From: Holacanthus passer
Taxonomy: Eukaryota; Chordata; Actinopteri; Pomacanthidae
DNA length: 64,000 nucleotides
Direction of reading: 5' to 3'
NCBI GenBank assembly: GCA_025331565.1
Contig: JAFREQ010000011.1
Span: forward strand, 13,412,001-13,476,000
Part shown: one piece after another, positions 52,786 through 64,000 of the stretch
Layout of the letters: each line of letters starts with the position of its first letter
How positions within the stretch are numbered: position 1 is the stretch's first letter
Made by a program: the position numbers and the translations under genes
Notes under the pieces: generated by a model
Told to the model about the DNA's origin: nothing
Seen by the model: only the letters and a program-made list of their open reading frames with translations
Database searches by the model: none

Positions 52786-54214
52786 GCAGATTTAGTTTAG
52801 AGAAATACTGTTGGTGGATAGAGCCAGACCCAGAAAGGTCTGCAGCCCTGCCGCCTCCTAATGTTTTGCACTCTATCTAACAGCTGTTCCTGTTGTACAA
52901 GTTGCGGAGGAATTTTTTTTTCACACATCAGCCCACACTTTTCCCCAAGTATCTCATTCCCAGGATGTCTCGCTGCAGCTGAGAGCGAGAATGATGCAAA
53001 GGTTATTGGACTTTCATCTGGCGTGACGTGACATGACTGCAGCGACCTACTGATGGAGTAAGAAGGTCAAATGGTACCTTCATACATTACTATCAGTCAT
53101 AATGTATAAGCAGCTCTAACTTATTCTCCTCCTTCCTGCGCTAGTTGTTAGAAGCTGGGAGTTTGGAAGAGGATGTCTGCGATTTGAAGCTTTGCAGAAG
53201 TGACAAGCGATTCTGCCAGTGTCTCAGTAATCACGCTCCCTCCTCCAAATTTGTCATCCCACCCTCCACTCTCTTTCTTTTCCAGCACAAATAAATGCAC
53301 CCACAGGAATCTGCTCTCGCTTCTCAAGCTCCATTTTTTGCACCGCGGTGACACCGTTAGTTCCCTCGAACAAATCCGAGTGAAATGCGCGCGCCCCGTC
53401 ACGACGCACGACCGTATAGAGGTTGAGAGTTTAAAAAATAATTACTAGTATAGAAACATTATAAATAAATGGGTTGCAACGTGCCATTCATCTCATGGTA
53501 GCATGTGCTGATCACAGTGAGGCTCAAATCTCCTTAATGAGCAGAGTTAATGCTCGGCACAGTCGTTGTGTCGGAGGCTATTACCATGTCTAATGAAGCT
53601 GATTTGTTATTTTTTACTGGAGATATTCTCTTCCAAGCTGTTAGTCTTTCTATAGAAAACTGCACAAGCGATAACGCCTGTGACATGTGATCCAGAGAGC
53701 TGCAGTCCTCCCGCGTGCGCGCTAAAGTGTCTGAAAGCTATTCCACTGTTGACTATCCCCCAGTGAGAGCTGGCAATACTGAAATGCAGAGAATTTGCAA
53801 TAGAATCCCATTAGATTGATGGTCCCTTCTTTTTGGTGCATGTTTCATTTCCCTGTTGTTTGCCGGTAACAGCAAGGCTACATCTCGGGGTAATTTCCCT
53901 GCGTATTGGAAGTTTTGCAAGTCTAATTCCTGCACTTGAATTGAATTACGAAAAGTGGCCGCAGCCATACAGTGTATTTGCATCTGGATCATTTAATATT
54001 TCACTGTCAAGGGTCGTTAATCTTCCTCTTCTTTCACATACAAATTGTGCATCAATAATGCGGAGGAACAGGAACAAGAAGATATAAATCAAAGGGGGGG
54101 GATTATTTTCAATTAATCACACATCCAGTTTTTAATCAACAGGAGAAACAGAAAAATTAACAACAGATTCATCCTTGTTTCATGCTCCCGCTCCAGATAA
54201 AGTATGCAGTGAAA

Positions 54215-54480
54215 TCCTGGTTCAAATAACAGACACAAACACTTTAATTTGCTGTTCTGCGCTTTAGATAATCACTGTGCAAAGATGACAGTAACATAAC
54301 AGCCGCCTTACATTTAGACCCTTTAGCCAGCTCATAGCACCGCGCAACACCCACAGCTTAATTAGCTCTGTCAGTATCATCTGCAATTCTGAATGTTTTC
54401 ACAGCATCTTTTTGATGCTTTGCTGAAAGACACATTTTCTCTGTAATTTAGTCAGCTACCCATCTAATCATTCCTATATC
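54215..54480. other. noncoding element copy A of a local direct duplication
   Basis: Shares ordered blocks with 58025-58290: 'acacaaacacttt(a/g)attt(g)', 'tatttagacccttta', a 30-base block 'caacacccacagcttaattagctctgtcag', and 'aagacacattttctctgtaatttagtcag'. It has no ORF or transposon signature. The TAATTA core is a homeodomain-type site. It could be a duplicated conserved noncoding element or enhancer. Confidence 0.7.
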
Positions 54481-56539
54481 TTGGGAGTGTTTTCTCACTT
54501 TAGCGGGCAGTTAGCTGTGATCTGACGGCCTACATTAAAGCCTTTGCCGTGACTGCACAACACTAACTGCGTGACACGTGCGAGGCACTAATTGTGGCGA
54601 TGACTAATGAGCAAGGTCGCCTGATTTCTTTCATTCGACATGATCCCGTGGAAATAATTTTAGAACCAAAGCGTTTCAAGCTTTTCCTTGTTATGATAAT
54701 TAATGTATTGATCTCTTTGTATCTTGAAGACTCAAATCAAGACTCATCAGGGAGAGCATACTAATTCCTACTCATTTGATATCTTCCAGTTTTATTTCAG
54801 TTTTTTTTTTCTTTTACAACTTTTGACTGGTTATGATAACATTGTGCTACCGAGTTAATTGCTCAGATCTGGCAAGCCGGTGGCATTTCTGTGAACTTAC
54901 AGGGCAAGAAACAGAGTGATCAGATGGTCACACAGGTTTTAAGCAAACCCTGAGAAAATGAAGATTGGTGGTAATAAATATTAACCAGATTGTTCAATTT
55001 TAATCTACCATACATTTCAAGCACCTGATTTTTGGCCAAACATCACAGATTCACATTCATTTTCCTGTTCTGCTCTTGTCATTTGCACTGGTAACTTCTG
55101 TAGAGCTATGACTTCATCACTTCCTGCATGTTTTAATGGCGGTTATCTAATGTTAAGAGGCGCCTTTCTGCAGGTTTGACTATCTAAGCTGCACAATTGA
55201 GTTTTTCATGTTAAGGCTAAACTTCATCACAACCTGACTGACCTTGACTGCTTATGTTTCCTAGATGTTTGCAATTAACATGGTGGGTACAGTGCCATTA
55301 TAATGGATATAAATGATGCCCAAAGTTATGAAAATAAGACACAAAATAAGCTCTAACAAAGTTGGCTCATTTGTTTTCTCATTTGCTCTTCCTGTCAACC
55401 CTGTCAACTGGGCTATGTAAAAAAACAAAAAAACAACTGGGAATACATTTCTAAACTGTAGTAAATGCCAAGCTATTCTTACTGTATAAGCTCTTTTGGT
55501 TTTATTACGAAAATGATGATAAATATCAATGGGAAACACACATGTGTTAATGTTTATGTGCCCAGGTAAATCCTCTATAATCTTTCCTGTTCTGTCACAG
55601 TCTACCTGTTCCTTTGTGCCCACAGTGGCGGATTTGTTTTAGTATTTATTTGTTATATGCTAATAATGTATTGTATTTTCCTCTGCATTTGATTATGCAC
55701 ACTGGAAACATTCCCAGGCTCATTAGCTGGTTGAGATAAATCTACCCGACCATGTTTTGGTATTAATGTGATTCTCAATTGCTTTATCTCACATCAAAGC
55801 TGAGGAATTGGCCTGATGATAAAAGGTTTCTCCAAAGAAACTTATTATATTGACTTTTAAAAAGATAAGTGTCTCTCTGGAAAATTAAACATGATTATTA
55901 AACATTAATGAGTCTATTGTTTGAGCCAATAACAAAGATGAGGTTAAGGTTTGTGTCCATGAGCTGAATTAAAACAATACAATCTGAATTTGGCCAAAAG
56001 GCATTAGAAAGTTAAAAAAAAAAAAAAAAAAAAGCTCATCAAACTCAAAACTGTCTCCTGCATTGTGAAGAGATGAAAATAAAAGTTGGATCACTTCACA
56101 AAGGTTTTGTGATACTTGACATATGGAACAACCCCAAAATAAATCTAAACATTCTCTTTACTCAATCACATTAAAAAAAGACAGACTTCAAGTGATTTGG
56201 TACACATGCTCGTCTGTTTGCCAGATGACATTACACAAGAGTACATATGCAGTAGATACAAGCATACTTTCATATATGCTTAGACCTCCACATTTGAACA
56301 GATGCTGCACCGTTATTGTCAAACTTAATATTTGATCAGCACAGAAAATAGACTCATGCTTCATTGTCATTGAATGTTAAACACAAAGAAATTTGGTCTG
56401 GCAGCGATCCACAGCATATGAAAAAATTGTAAAAGAAAAACTGCATATACAAATATAAGTAGGCAGGATATATAAATTGTCATAATTATACATTCATGGT
56501 GCACAAAATTCTAAAAATAGCTATTGCACTTATTTCATT

Positions 56540-56970
56540 AGCTTTATTTGTTTTTGGTCACATCTCTGGGAAAAACCTGTTTCCCAACCTTTAGGTCCGT
56601 GTTGTTCAGAGCCTGCCTGAGGGGAGGGAGGTGAACGGGGGGGTCTCCGGGGTGCAGGGGGTCTCTCATCACGTTAGAGGCCCGTTTGTGGAGACGGCTC
56701 GAGTGGATGCCTCCCACGTTTGGGAGCGAGGAGCTGATGATGATACTCTCAGGATGCTCTCAACAGAGCAGCGGTAGAAGTCGATCGGTAGGTGCATCGG
56801 TTTTTTGGGGGAGTGTGTTTGTTGCGCCTCGGGGTCCTCAGAACAAACAGGAGCTGCTGGGCCTTCTTCACCAGGTGGGGGGTGTTCAGGTTCCAGGTCA
56901 GGTCCTCAGATATGTGGACTCTCAGGAACTGGCAACCTCCTCCCCATAGATGTACTCTCTGAACTCAGTG
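56540..56970 (-). mobile_element. LINE reverse-transcriptase 3' fragment (CR1/L2/Rex1-type), decayed
   Basis: On the minus strand (about 56936-56823) the DNA reads FLRVHISEDLTWNLNTPHLV then KKAQQLLFVLR. This is the conserved block near the RT C-terminus of teleost LINEs (usually FLGVHISEDLTW...LVKKAQQRLYFLR). Frameshifts follow, and it ends at an 'aaacaaataaagc' tail near 56540. It is a pseudogene copy, GC-rich against its surroundings. Confidence 0.8.
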
Positions 56971-57171
56971 GTGTTCTCTTTGGTGGTAGTTTATCAATGT
57001 TTTCTTTACTTGAAGCTGGCACTTTGTAAATCCTCTTTAATTATGAAAGAGAAGCTGCAGTTGACTGAAGGTTTTCTTAGCTGAAAGCTGTAATTCCTAC
57101 ATATAGTTGATTTAATCGCAGTCTGAACTATATGGTAATTTGTCCCGTCATTTAAATGCATATTGTTGTTG

Positions 57172-57443
57172 TTAAAGGAATAGTTTGATGTTATGGGGAA
57201 TATGCTTATTGGCTTAAACAGATAGTTCGATGAGATTTATGTAGCAGACTATTTCTTGTCCGGTTGCCGAGGTCAAACAGTCCAGCACACAACCTGCAGT
57301 GAAGTGAAGTGTAGTTTTTATACTTCTGTTTGTATAGATTCAACAAACAAGACACATGTTGGTTAGTGACCTTTAGAGGTGCCGGTAGCTCGATGTTGTT
57401 CCCCTTGGACAGAGTTGTCCAAAATGTTGAACTATTCCTTTAA
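57172..57443. mobile_element. MITE with 'TTAAAGGAATAGTT' terminal inverted repeats
   Basis: Left end 'ttaaaggaatagtttgatgttatgggga', right end 'caaaatgttgaactattcctttaa', an imperfect inverted pair of about 24 bp. Internal blocks 'gactatttcttgtccgg', 'acaaacaagacaca' and 'ctttagaggtgccggtag' belong to a very common teleost MITE. The internal order combines both orientations of the usual element, so it is a rearranged or deleted derivative. Confidence 0.8.
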
Positions 57444-58024
57444 ATTGTTCTCATAGTTTCTTTCGTCTGAAGATGCTTTAACAAGGTAAGTACATTTTTC
57501 TTTTAATTTTGCTTTCAAAATAGTTTTTATGTCTAAAATTGACAAAAATACTTTCTTCTTGTTCTTCTTTGTATTGGACATCATACATGTGATTGTTGGA
57601 TAGTATAGTCTATTACTTTTGACTGATGCTCAGTATTGTGTATGTTATTTTAAAACCATTCAGTTGTATAAGGTTACGATTCCAGCTAGATTATTTTTAT
57701 TACTATTGGACATAAAACATGTGAAATATCAGCATGTTATGATGCTTTTTTGCCTCAAATTCAAAGTTCCTGTGAAGCCTTCCATCCATTATTTTCATCT
57801 CGGGTGCAAAAGTTTCCAAATAGTAAATCAAAACTTATTTTTCCTCTCATGTTTCTTGGATCTGTCATCTGACAGAAGAAGGAATCCCCTAATTGGCACC
57901 AATTTAGCCAAAAAACCATAACAGAAATCACCTGAGACAGATTCCTGTCACAAGTAAATTACCAGAGGCCCCGCTGTGGTCCTGTGTGCTCCCCTGTCAG
58001 ACACACTGAGCTGTCCATTTCTGT

Positions 58025-58290
58025 GCCCGGGTTCAAATGACAGTCACAAACACTTTGATTTGTTGGTTTGCTCCTCCATGCTTCAGATTTAATAACATAG
58101 TGTACTGTATGAGGCAAAACAGAAACAGAACAGCAGCCTTATATTTAGACCCTTTAGCGACCTCATTTAGCATCTCACAACACCCACAGCTTAATTAGCT
58201 CTGTCAGCATCATCTTCATGTTTTCACTGCATCCTCGAGAAAAAGACACATTTTCTCTGTAATTTAGTCAGTTACATATCTAAGCATTGC
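58025..58290. other. noncoding element copy B of a local direct duplication
   Basis: Same orientation as copy A, 3.8 kb away, with the same block order. Identity is concentrated in the central TAATTA-containing block and the 'acacattttctctgtaatttagtca' block, with diverged or length-variable spacers. That pattern suggests selection on cores rather than a recent duplication. Confidence 0.7.
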
Positions 58291-61200
58291 TACAGGCCTA
58301 GCTGTCTGTATCTTTTCATTTAACCACACTGTCTAGCACAGATCCATGATGTCCACTGTGCTGCAGGGCAGTGGATGTGGATCCAGAATCGATAGAAAGC
58401 ATCATTGTGGCTGTTGTGACTAGGTCAAAATGTCTGTTGTGAAAAATGTCTAGGAATGCGATTCCTTTGAGGACAAGGATGCTCGAAAGGCGAGCAGGAT
58501 TCAGGGGTAGCAAGACAGATTCAGAAAGCAAAATGACATGTGAATAACACAGACAAAGGTGAAAAAGATATGGATGACTGATGAATTTCAATCATCTCTC
58601 TCTTCTTGCAGAAGATGATGCTGGATAAAGACACATTGTGTTTACATCCTGTAATGTATGCATGAGCTAGTTTTTGTCCAGAAGAAGTAGGAACTGAGTT
58701 TTAAGGGCAATAACAAATGATAGAAGAGATAAATTAACACTTAATTATTAGATCAAAATAATTTTTTTTTCTGGTCATGATTGTTCAAAATTTTAAAAAT
58801 GTTCATTCCCATTCTGTGCCGCATTATAATCAATAAGAAAGCACCAGAAAAAACTCAACCAAAAGCCAAAACCACTGATTTAGGATCAGTGTGATTACCC
58901 AAAATGTAGTATCAACAAATATAATAATTATTAGAAACAAACCTTAACACTAACATTATTGATTGGAAGTTAACATAATATCCAGCTGCCTTGTCTGGAC
59001 TGTTACTTGCTGTCATATCTAACATGTTGAATGTAGGACAGTCGGCTGAACCTTTGCCCCCTCAGATGGTTCCAGCACATTAAATTATCCAGGTCTGGTC
59101 GATGGACTAAGATGGAAGTAATTGTATGCTGTGGTGTATTGCTTTTTGAGAAGTTTCTATGGGCATTTTGTTCCTTTTTTCCCACCATGAAAACTTCCTT
59201 CCTGTTGTCCACTTGACCACAGCAGCTATTTTGTCAGTGAACAAACTATAAATGAAGACTATTGTTTTTTCTTTAATTTGGACGATTGGAAATTGGAGGA
59301 TGTATTTTCGGCTGTGAATTCTGAACAATCTGAGAAAACGAACCTTGGAAGAGGCATGAAAAATATGTAGACGACATGCTGTCAGAGCCTTCACAGGTAG
59401 CTGCTTGTTGAATGTGCACATTTAGTCGGATGAACCTCGTGAATCCTGGTGCTCCAATTTAATTTCTCCCCGAGGAGGTTCAGAGCAGAGTTAGAAAAAA
59501 CATTTATTTTGCCCCAGATGGCATCTGCTTGTTCCAATGCTGCAGCACACTGATATATATATATTCAAATCACAGATATTTTTCATGACTACACCATTAC
59601 TTCAAATAGAAAATCACTGATACCTTGTGCCTCATTTTATACAAACTTAAAATTCAGCATGTTTGGTATCTTTTGGGAACCTGAGGATCTTTAAAATGAA
59701 GGCTCTGTAGGTTTGGACCAAACAAGTAAAAAACATGTGCATTGATAGATTGTCCAAGTGATCCATATCTACCCTATTTGTCCCTCATACATCTGTACTT
59801 ATAAAGGAAGAATGAGCGGCACTTCAGATCAGGTGTACGCACTGGATTGTAGGGAAAGCTGCAGGTGAAATGATGAGCTTGATATGAAATAAAAAGTGAC
59901 TGAATCAAAATAATAAACCCCTGCTTCACTGATTGAGCCATTGTTTCATATTTTTATCAAAGGCGCATTTATAGACTGAATTTTAATTAACTGATAATGA
60001 GTGATGCATTTTTTTCCCCTCACTCTTTTTATTTACATTCAAGCATCATTTCCCTGTGTTCATTCTCTTTTCATTGTATCCTCAATTATGAAGCACTTTT
60101 CAAATTCTGTTTAAACATGACTGCCTTTAGTTAATCATTGATCGTCTTCCTAACCCTTATTAATAATAATTACTGAGAATTCACCGCCGATTATGGTTTG
60201 CAGGTACGTTCATGTACGGGCGCTATATAGGCAGAAGGTTGGTGTAGTGACAGCTGCTCTGGTTCTCCTGAGAACCACGCCGATGTGACATAGTCAGTAC
60301 ATTTGCACTTCTTACCCGTTCTTTTCACTGACAGTTCTCTGTTGTGGTGGAGCAGGCAGAACTATCAATATGCAAATGGCCGGTTAGGGTGTTTCTACAT
60401 CCATTAATGACCAACTGGATTGGGAATTGGGAGGAGAAATCAGGCTTATCCACGGGCATCTAGTACCACAAGTGAGATTCATAAAACAGGAGTAGATGAC
60501 GCACGGCTTCAGAAATCTGTTTTTGTGGATACACACAGTTTAGTCATGACTTTACACGATCTGATCACATTGCGGTCACAGTTCTTTCTTTGTGCTTTTA
60601 CACTTTGCAATAACATGCATTTACCCACATTCCTGTGAGGTGTAAATGGGATGTACAATTTATCTGAGGGCCAAACTGAATGCAGCAGTAGATGCATCAA
60701 AACCATAGTATTAAGAAAAGATACAATCCATGCATCCACAATGGTGGATGTTTACATCTCAGAATCATGGATGTATTATAAGAACAGGATACCAGGCCCA
60801 AAAATAAAAAGTCAAAATCGTTTTCTTGCCTCACATTTGAATGAGGTCTCACACATAAAAGTGAGAGTTGTAATGAAAGTTTCTGAAACATAATGCCTCC
60901 GTCATTTAAAAATTGATCGGACAAAGAATAATAATCGATTTGTTTGGCCTTCAAGGTGTCCAGCGTACAGTTTCACAAAAATATTTCGAGTATGGAAAAT
61001 GCTTTTCGGGCTGCATGGGCAGAACCTTGATAGAGAGGAAATTGTGTTGAGCTAATGTTTTGAAAAACTGCTCTGAATCCATTAAACAGCACCTGACTCT
61101 AGAACAACCTTTTTATTTTCGCCTCAGTGCGGGTTGGTAAACGAATTGTTGACATCACTTGATGTGATTTGCAGCGATGTGATACAGTCAGTAGGCAGAA

Positions 61201-62619
61201 TGAACTCGAAAAAAGCCGTGGCCACAAAATGGCTGTTTTCCACAGAAAGGTAAAGCTGATAGATGCATAGATAACATTTTCTGATGAGATAACGTTCGCG
61301 CTGCCATTCGAGGTAAAAGTGATTTGGGGGTGTAAATAGCTTTCGCGCATGGTAATAATGTCAAACTGCCCTCATGTGGTTCCATCAATTCTCACCGGCA
61401 CGCTCACTAGGTGCTAATAATATAACCCTGCACTTTATTTTGTGTCCATGGGAACACAACAGGAGGAAATGGGGGAAAGTTTGTTGCTAACAAAATCTGA
61501 ATGACAAGTTATTTTCTGTAAAGGTCACAATCACCTAAAATCACAGTAGCATGAAGGATTAGAGCAATTTTCCTTGGTAAACTTGATATAGCCCATTACA
61601 TTTAGCAGAGGCAGAAGGAAGCTAATTTATAATATTTTGTGAGATGCGAGTCTGTCGAACAGTAACAGGTGTGTGAGTTAGACGTGTTGAGCTGGAAACA
61701 GCTTGTGTTCGTTTTCTAAAGCAGCAGATGGAGAGTGGTTTTCTCGGAGAGTGCCAGGTCATATGCAGGCACGATTATACAGACGACAGTGAGGAAGCGG
61801 AGGATCGGTGGAACCTGTTTTGAGCCCATTTTATATAAACATGTCAGTATTTATCAGCTGGTTTGAGCATTAAAATCTGGTCACGAATGCAGTGAGTCAC
61901 AGAGAAGAAGCTGTAAGTGCAGCTGGCCAGATTTAGATCATTACTTTAAGTTATGGCATGATGCTATAGTGGTAATTGCAGTATAATGGGCCATCAATGT
62001 AAATGAGGATGTTGGTAATTGTAGCTCTCTGCCAGAAATTGCACAACAACAAAGTAAGTTAATTTTCTATTACTGGTAATAAAAATATTTCTCCACTTTT
62101 CTTTTTTTCCCCCACTGGTTGACATTCTGTAACTTTACTCGTAATTTTTTTTTTTTTTATTACAATTAATTATTCGGATTTATTCCACTTATCGTGCCAA
62201 CAAGAGGAGGAGTTGAGGTCGGACGGATTTAATAAGGTCAGAGAGTCATGGCGGCTGCATTTCAAGGTGCTGCGTTCGATTGTGTGTTTGGGATTCATTA
62301 GGACAGGTCACTGTTTTTAGCCCGGTCTAATCAGGAGAAAAATAGCAGGCACTGCTTGTCTCAATTAAAGAGCCAAACAGTCAATTTATATGAGCATCAA
62401 CACAACCAGTATGAGAAATAATTTAATACTGCAAGTAATGTTCTGCTTGAGTGAAAGGGCACCCCAGGCCCTCCATTACTATCTGATTGGTATGCATAAA
62501 ATAAGATATGGGCCTGCCAGTATCCTCTTCTTCACCTTAGCATTAATTGTTAGCAACAGTAATGACTTTGACCTTCACTAGTGAGTTGTTTAAGTATATT
62601 ATGTGTACTTCACCTACAT

Positions 62620-62920
62620 CTGTGCTGCAGCAGGCTCGCGTGTCTCGACTTCAACTATTCATTTCCTCACTTCCTAAAGGCTTACTGGAAAGAAAAGGTA
62701 AAGCAACAGTGGTAAACATGAGCCTGTACCAACTTTTTTGGAATGTGTTGCAGACATTAAATTCAGAATGAGTGTTTTTTTTTTTTTTTTTACAGCAGTT
62801 TGAACATTAAATATCTTGTATTTGTGCTGTATTCAGTTGAATGTAGGCTGAAAAGTAGTTGCATATGATGCATTCTGTTTTTATTTACACACATTACACA
62901 CGTTTTTGGAAGTTGGGTTA
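62620..62920 (+). mobile_element. Tc1/mariner-like element, 3' portion
   Basis: Reads SRLQLFISSLPKGLLERKGK in the plus strand, the C-terminal end of a Tc1-like transposase. It is followed by 'ccaacttttttggaatgtgttgcagacattaaattcag', a T run, 'cagtttgaacattaaatatcttgta' and the terminus '...ttggaagttgggttata'. It is 5'-truncated, so no catalytic region remains. Confidence 0.75.
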
Positions 62921-63027
62921 TAATTTAATGCAAAATGAACATTTGAATGTGAAGCGGTTACTTGCTAGGGAAGGTTTGGAGGAACCAGCTTCATGTTTAT
63001 GTGTTTAGGATCAGCTCGAACTTCGAA

Positions 63028-63290
63028 TGATTTATCGGCCAATAGAAAATTAATCAGTCACTATTTTGAGAATTGGTTAATATTTTCGGCCATTTTTCAA
63101 GCAAACTTGCCAAATAATTGACGGTTACAGCTTCTCCAATGTGAGGATTTGGTGCCTTTTTCTTTGTCATATATGACAGTAAACTGAATATTTTTGGGAC
63201 TATTCAGATAAAACAAGTGTTTGAATACGTGACTTTGGTTCTCTGGTAAATTAGAATGGGAATATTTCCTGACATTTTAGAGTAAAAACA
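63028..63290 (+). mobile_element. MITE, 'GGGCTGCAACTAA' family, truncated copy
   Basis: 'tttatcggccaatagaaaattaatcagtcactattttgagaattgg', 'gaggatttggtgcctttttctttgtcatatatgacagtaaactgaatatttttggg' and 'cctgacattttagag' match the family. It follows the Tc1 fragment by about 110 bp. The right terminus is missing. Confidence 0.65.
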
Positions 63291-63635
63291 ATTGCTAGCT
63301 GTCAATTAATGCTGTCTTCTACTCAGCATTTCAATTTTTTAAGATTTTCATTAAATGATCATCTTGTGATAGTCCATTTAATAAAAAGAAATAAAACCTG
63401 AGCAGACCATCATGGGTGTTCAGGTGTAAACATATGCGCATCAAGTGTAAAGTGTAAACAGACAATCCTGAGTTTTTTTTTTTTTTCTCCACATAAGTAT
63501 AAAAAATTAAAACGCGGCTACCGTTTAAATTGCCCATCTCTCTCTCTCCGTGATTCATTATACATGCAATGAGATACTGTATGTGATTACCATTTTGAGA
63601 ATCAGCCCCCCATTCAATCATCCGCCCACCACCCC

Positions 63636-63671
63636 ACCCACACACACACCCACCCACACACACACACACAT
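63636..63671. repeat. (CA)n/(CCCA)n microsatellite
   Basis: CA run interrupted by CCCA units. It produces the Val/Cys/Gly-rich stretch of a minus-strand open frame, which I reject as a gene. Confidence 0.9.
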
Positions 63672-64000
63672 ACACAGCACATTGAAGGTCAGTTTTAAAG
63701 GACAGGTTTGCTGTTTTGATTTTTAAAACAGAAGAGTAAAACCGTGCAGTATCTGTGGCTCTGAAAGCGTCTTTCTGACTCACTACCCAACATCACTGGC
63801 ACCTGTTTGGGGTTAAATGCCAAGCGGATGGGCTTGTAGCCAGCCTGGATTTCCATCTTAGCGCTGCTGAAAATAAATGCTAATGGTTCTTCTCACAGCG
63901 ATGGCGATGAAAACACTAGCATCTAATCTCTGACATGATGCGGTATTTGCAAATTTTTTTATTTATTTCCCGTGTTTTCACTGAGCTCAGTGGACTTTAA

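Larger units (their letters stand above)
37400..64000. other. 5' flank of ptprg, no recognisable coding gene
   Basis: 26.6 kb upstream of the ptprg promoter. The open frames are short and unlike known families; the longest is 216 codons at 40581-41231 and has no recognisable motif. The region contains MITE and LINE remnants, a SINE, and a direct duplication of a noncoding element. In tetrapods FHIT is the divergent neighbour of PTPRG; I looked for its HVHVHVLPRK histidine-triad exon and N-terminal coding exon on the plus strand and did not see them. A UTR exon or lncRNA cannot be excluded. Confidence 0.6.

Noticed and set aside
56686..57029. Plus-strand open frames across 56.7-57.0 kb
   Set aside because: Shadows of the antisense LINE reverse-transcriptase remnant on the minus strand.
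62547..62771. 74-codon plus-strand frame as a host gene
   Set aside because: Its second half is the C-terminus of a Tc1-like transposase; it is a transposon remnant.
63331..63783. 150-codon minus-strand open frame
   Set aside because: Spans a CA/CCCA microsatellite and a T homopolymer; residue runs reflect simple repeats.
1..64000. CRISPR arrays, bacterial operons, integrated virus or ERV
   Set aside because: No regularly spaced direct repeats, no LTR pairs, no gag/pol/env-like frames, and composition is uniformly vertebrate.

Overview
This window is nuclear DNA of a ray-finned fish, most likely a percomorph teleost. It is AT-rich and gene-sparse, with GT-AG splice sites, many A/T homopolymers and CA microsatellites, and decayed transposons of kinds common in teleosts (Tc1/mariner, hAT MITEs, CR1/L2/Rex1-type LINE tails, tRNA-derived SINEs). 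Nothing in it is bacterial or viral.

The only protein-coding gene I can support is the 5' end of ptprg (receptor-type protein tyrosine phosphatase gamma), on the minus strand. Coding exon 1 (36670-36754) encodes the start and signal peptide, beginning MRRIREPSYWWILSL, which resembles the vertebrate PTPRG start. Coding exon 2 (13441-13545) has a textbook acceptor and donor, joins exon 1 in the same phase (phase 1), and ends in GDPYWSYSG, the conserved entry into the carbonic-anhydrase-like ectodomain. Together they give 63 codons plus one base, matching the vertebrate protein up to that point as I recall it. Neither exon is obvious from plain ORF length.

Layout: 1-13440 is the visible part of intron 2; 13546-36669 is intron 1 (about 23.1 kb); 36755 to about 37370 is a CpG-rich 5'UTR/promoter with a GC box and upstream ATGs; 37400-64000 is upstream flank without recognisable coding sequence. 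In tetrapods FHIT lies head-to-head with PTPRG. I found no fhit coding exon in the flank, but it could be intronic or regulatory DNA of that locus.

The most interesting non-genic structures are: a noncoding element of about 260 bp present twice in direct orientation 3.8 kb apart (54.2 and 58.0 kb), with a shared core containing a TAATTA homeodomain-type site; a Tc1/mariner deletion derivative nested inside an older MITE (25.2-26.0 kb); and a three-unit degenerate array of about 320 bp units that captured pieces of the same MITE family (34.9-35.7 kb). I did not find a previously undescribed gene system. The rest is intronic or intergenic DNA in which I see no gene.
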